Below, one piece after another: positions 61,742-64,000 of a stretch of DNA of 64,000 nt (position 1 is its first letter; each line of letters begins with the position of its first letter). The notes under the pieces are model-generated. The model was not told the origin of the DNA. It ran no database searches and saw nothing but the letters and a program-made list of their open reading frames with translations. Source of the stretch: Myxococcus dinghuensis. GTDB taxonomy: Bacteria; Myxococcota; Myxococcia; Myxococcales; Myxococcaceae. The DNA lies in the NCBI RefSeq assembly GCF_024198235.1, contig NZ_JAKCFB010000009.1:124001-188000 (forward strand). The letters are read 5' to 3'. The position numbers and the translations under genes were made by a program.

Positions 61742-64000
61742 ATGCGTGTCGCGTCGAAGTGGATCGCCTGTCTCGTCTTGTGTGGCAGCGCGCTGGGGTG
61801 GGCGCTGCAGCCCACCCAGTCGAGCCCGTTGACGAGTCAGGCCTTCTTCAAGCCAGAGCTGTATCTCCCCGTCTCCAACGTCCCGTTGGATGACGCGCGC
61901 GGCAAGCTGGACGGTCTGGCGCAAGGGGCGTGGGAGGCCTTCTTCGCGCGCCACGGCCATGACGTCCATGTGTACCTGGACCCGCTCACGGGGACACCCT
62001 CCGCCATCCAGGGGGCGATTCCGCTCATCCCGGGTTCGGGTGTGGGCAACCACGTGACGCTGGCCTCGCTCCAGCAGCAGTTGGGGCGCTCGGCGGAGAA
62101 GGTGGACGAGGCCGTCGTGGCGGACGCGCTGCTGGGCTTCATCGCGGACAACCGCGACGCGCTCGGCGTGGACCTGCTCCAACTGGGCGAGCCCCGCGTG
62201 ACGCGCGTCACGGACGTGCTCTGGCACGTCTTCATCCCCCAGCAGGTGGAGGGGGTCGCGGTCCGGCACGCCCGGCTGGTGGCCACCATCAACCACGGCA
62301 ACCTGGTGCTCCTGGGCACGGAGGCCTGGAGCAACGTCACCGCGTCCCCCCGGCCCGACCTGGACGAGGAAGGCGCGCTCCTGGCGGGCGGTGAGCGCTT
62401 CGGTCTCCTGGAGACGCCGGCGGACCTGTGGCAGCAGCCCACGCTGGAGTTCGCGCCCATGGCGGGAGCGGACGCGGCGTTCGGCGCGGGCTACCAGCAC
62501 CGGCTGGTGTGGACCTATGGCTTCCAGGACGCGGGCGAGGCGGAGCGCTGGAAGGTGACGGTGGACGCGCGCACCGGCGAGGTGCTGGCGCTGGAGGACG
62601 ACAACCACTACCTGGACGCCACGGTGAAGGGGGGCATCTACCCGCTGAGCAGCACGGAGGTGTGCCCCTCCAACGAGACGTGCGGCAGCATGCAACTGGA
62701 CACGCCCATGCCGTGGGCGAACACCGGCATGCCCGCGCCCGACAACTACACGGACAGCGCCGGTCGCTTCGAGCACGGCTCCGGCGCCGCCACCACCACC
62801 CTGTCCGGCAAGTACGTGCGCATCAGCGACAGTTGCGGCGCGGTCAGCTTCAGCGCCCCCGCCGGTGACCTCCAGATGGGGGGCGCCAATGGTCAGCACA
62901 ACTGCACGACGGGGGGCGGCGGGGCGGGCAACACGCCCGCGGCGCGCTCGGCCTTCTACGAGCTGAACCGCATCGCCGAGCTGGCGCGCGGCTGGCTGCC
63001 GGACAACTCCTGGCTCAAGGGGCAGCTCACCGCCAACGTCAACATCAACAACACCTGCAACGCCTACTGGAACGGCTCCACCGTCAACTTCTACCGCAGC
63101 GGCGGTGGCTGCCGGAACACGGGGGAGATCGCCGCCGTGTTCGACCACGAGTGGGGCCACGGCATGGATGACTACGACTCGGGCGGCGCGCTCAGCAACT
63201 CGAGCGAGGCGTACGCGGACATCGCGTCCATCTACCGGTTGCAGGCCTCGTGCGTGGGTTATGGCTTCTTCGCCACGAGCGACCAGGGCTGCGGCAAGAC
63301 GCCGGACGGCACGGGATTCAACGTGAACGAGGCGCTCACGGGGGGCAAGTGGTGCAGCACGCGCTGCTCCGGCGTGCGCGACGCGGACTACATGGGGCAC
63401 GAGAGCCAGACGCCCGCCACGCCGCAGAACTTCGTGTGCACGCGGTGCACCTCCGGCACGGGCCCCTGCGGTCGGCAGGTCCACTGCGCCGCGGCGCCCG
63501 TCCGACAGGCGGCGTGGGACCTGGTGGCCCGCGACCTGAGGGCCGCGCCGTTCAACTACGACTCCAACACGGCCTTCATCATCGGCAACAAGCTGTTCTA
63601 CCAGGGCAGCGGCGCCGTCGGCACCTGGCATGGCTGCAACTGCACGGCGGGCACGTCCGACGGCTGCGGCGCGAGCAATGGCTACATGCAGTGGCTGGCC
63701 GCGGATGACGACAACGGCAACCTCAACGACGGCACGCCGCACATGGCGGCCATCCACGCCGCCTTCAGCCGCCACGGCATCGCCTGCAACACGCCGGCGC
63801 CCACCAACGCGGGCTGTGGCGCGGGGCCGAAGACGGCGCCCACGCTGACCGCCACCCCGAGCGACGGCCAGGTGGCCCTGAGCTGGAACCCGGTGTCGGG
63901 CGCGAGCGAGTACTGGGTGATGAAGACGGAGGGGCATGCCGCCTGCGACTTCGGCAAGGTGCGCGTCGCCACGGTGACGGGCGGCAACTACACGGACACG
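61742..64000 (+). CDS. Secreted zinc metalloprotease (FTP/gluzincin type), 3' end beyond window
   Basis: An open frame of 753 codons continues past the window. ATG 61742 follows GGGGGGACC. Residues 1-21 are a signal peptide (CLVLCGSALGWA). Residues about 35-280 look like a fungalysin/thermolysin-type propeptide. The catalytic zinc site is H469-E-W-G-H473 with the third ligand E489 in SEAYAD, typical of gluzincin peptidases. Many Cys after about 510 (CSTRCSG, CTRCTSGTGPCGRQVHC) suggest disulfides. A fibronectin-like domain begins near residue 700. Probably an extracellular protease. The C-terminus is not visible. Confidence 0.87.
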   Translation, partial: MRVASKWIACLVLCGSALGWALQPTQSSPLTSQAFFKPELYLPVSNVPLDDARGKLDGLAQGAWEAFFARHGHDVHVYLDPLTGTPSAIQGAIPLIPGSGVGNHVTLASLQQQLGRSAEKVDEAVVADALLGFIADNRDALGVDLLQLGEPRVTRVTDVLWHVFIPQQVEGVAVRHARLVATINHGNLVLLGTEAWSNVTASPRPDLDEEGALLAGGERFGLLETPADLWQQPTLEFAPMAGADAAFGAGYQHRLVWTYGFQDAGEAERWKVTVDARTGEVLALEDDNHYLDATVKGGIYPLSSTEVCPSNETCGSMQLDTPMPWANTGMPAPDNYTDSAGRFEHGSGAATTTLSGKYVRISDSCGAVSFSAPAGDLQMGGANGQHNCTTGGGGAGNTPAARSAFYELNRIAELARGWLPDNSWLKGQLTANVNINNTCNAYWNGSTVNFYRSGGGCRNTGEIAAVFDHEWGHGMDDYDSGGALSNSSEAYADIASIYRLQASCVGYGFFATSDQGCGKTPDGTGFNVNEALTGGKWCSTRCSGVRDADYMGHESQTPATPQNFVCTRCTSGTGPCGRQVHCAAAPVRQAAWDLVARDLRAAPFNYDSNTAFIIGNKLFYQGSGAVGTWHGCNCTAGTSDGCGASNGYMQWLAADDDNGNLNDGTPHMAAIHAAFSRHGIACNTPAPTNAGCGAGPKTAPTLTATPSDGQVALSWNPVSGASEYWVMKTEGHAACDFGKVRVATVTGGNYTDT

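Overview
The window is very GC-rich (roughly 70%, with strong G/C at third codon positions) and full of secreted lipoproteins, beta-propeller and repeat proteins, outer-membrane barrels, a hybrid histidine kinase and a sigma-54 type promoter. Together these point to a myxobacterium (Myxococcus/Corallococcus type); that assignment is an inference from gene content, not a database result. No rRNA, tRNA or CRISPR array was recognised.

Region by region. 1-2.4 kb: a partial lipoprotein, a beta-helix-like protein and a DKNYY repeat protein. 2.5-5.8 kb: a decayed integrative element of 2,904 bp. It has split one small membrane-protein gene exactly in frame between 12-bp core repeats. It carries a truncated tyrosine recombinase, an exported protein, an IS66 transposase remnant and a frameshifted gene. 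5.9-18 kb: an envelope and secretome block with a penicillin-binding-type serine hydrolase, an LVIVD lipoprotein, a discoidin/PKD/esterase lipoprotein, an RCC1 protein, two tandem outer-membrane proteins, a VWA protein and a lipoprotein. 18-25 kb: a WD40 protein, divergent transketolase and transaldolase genes (non-oxidative pentose phosphate pathway) and an acetamidase/formamidase-like protein. 25-33 kb: an ADOP-type permease behind a likely sigma-54 promoter, beta-carbonic anhydrase, a polytopic membrane protein, two small membrane proteins and an ELWxxDGT-repeat lipoprotein.

33-42 kb: an orphan NRPS carrier-condensation protein with a degenerate active-site motif. A translationally coupled RsbQ-like hydrolase and hybrid histidine kinase (with GAF, PAS, receiver and HPt modules) follow. 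Next come a dimethylformamidase-like/NHL/PKD protein and a chloroperoxidase-type hydrolase. 42.6-49.7 kb: eight overlapping genes for an Mrp-type cation/proton antiporter. They stand in an E-F-G-(MbhD/E-MnhB)-C-D-D-D order that recalls the membrane arm of archaeal Mbh/Mbx complexes. 49.8-52 kb: a lipoprotein toxin (Tox-REase-5) with an Imm52 immunity gene, organised like the SitA/SitI toxins of myxobacterial outer-membrane exchange. 52-64 kb: a long eukaryote-like isoleucyl-tRNA synthetase with an unusual insertion, a small outer-membrane protein, a giant Ig-like lipoprotein, a TetR regulator and the 5' part of a secreted zinc metalloprotease cut by the window end.

The strongest leads are the gene-splitting element with matching arm repeats, the lipoprotein toxin/immunity pair, the RsbQ-kinase couple, the rearranged Mrp operon, the degenerate condensation domain and the IleRS insertion.
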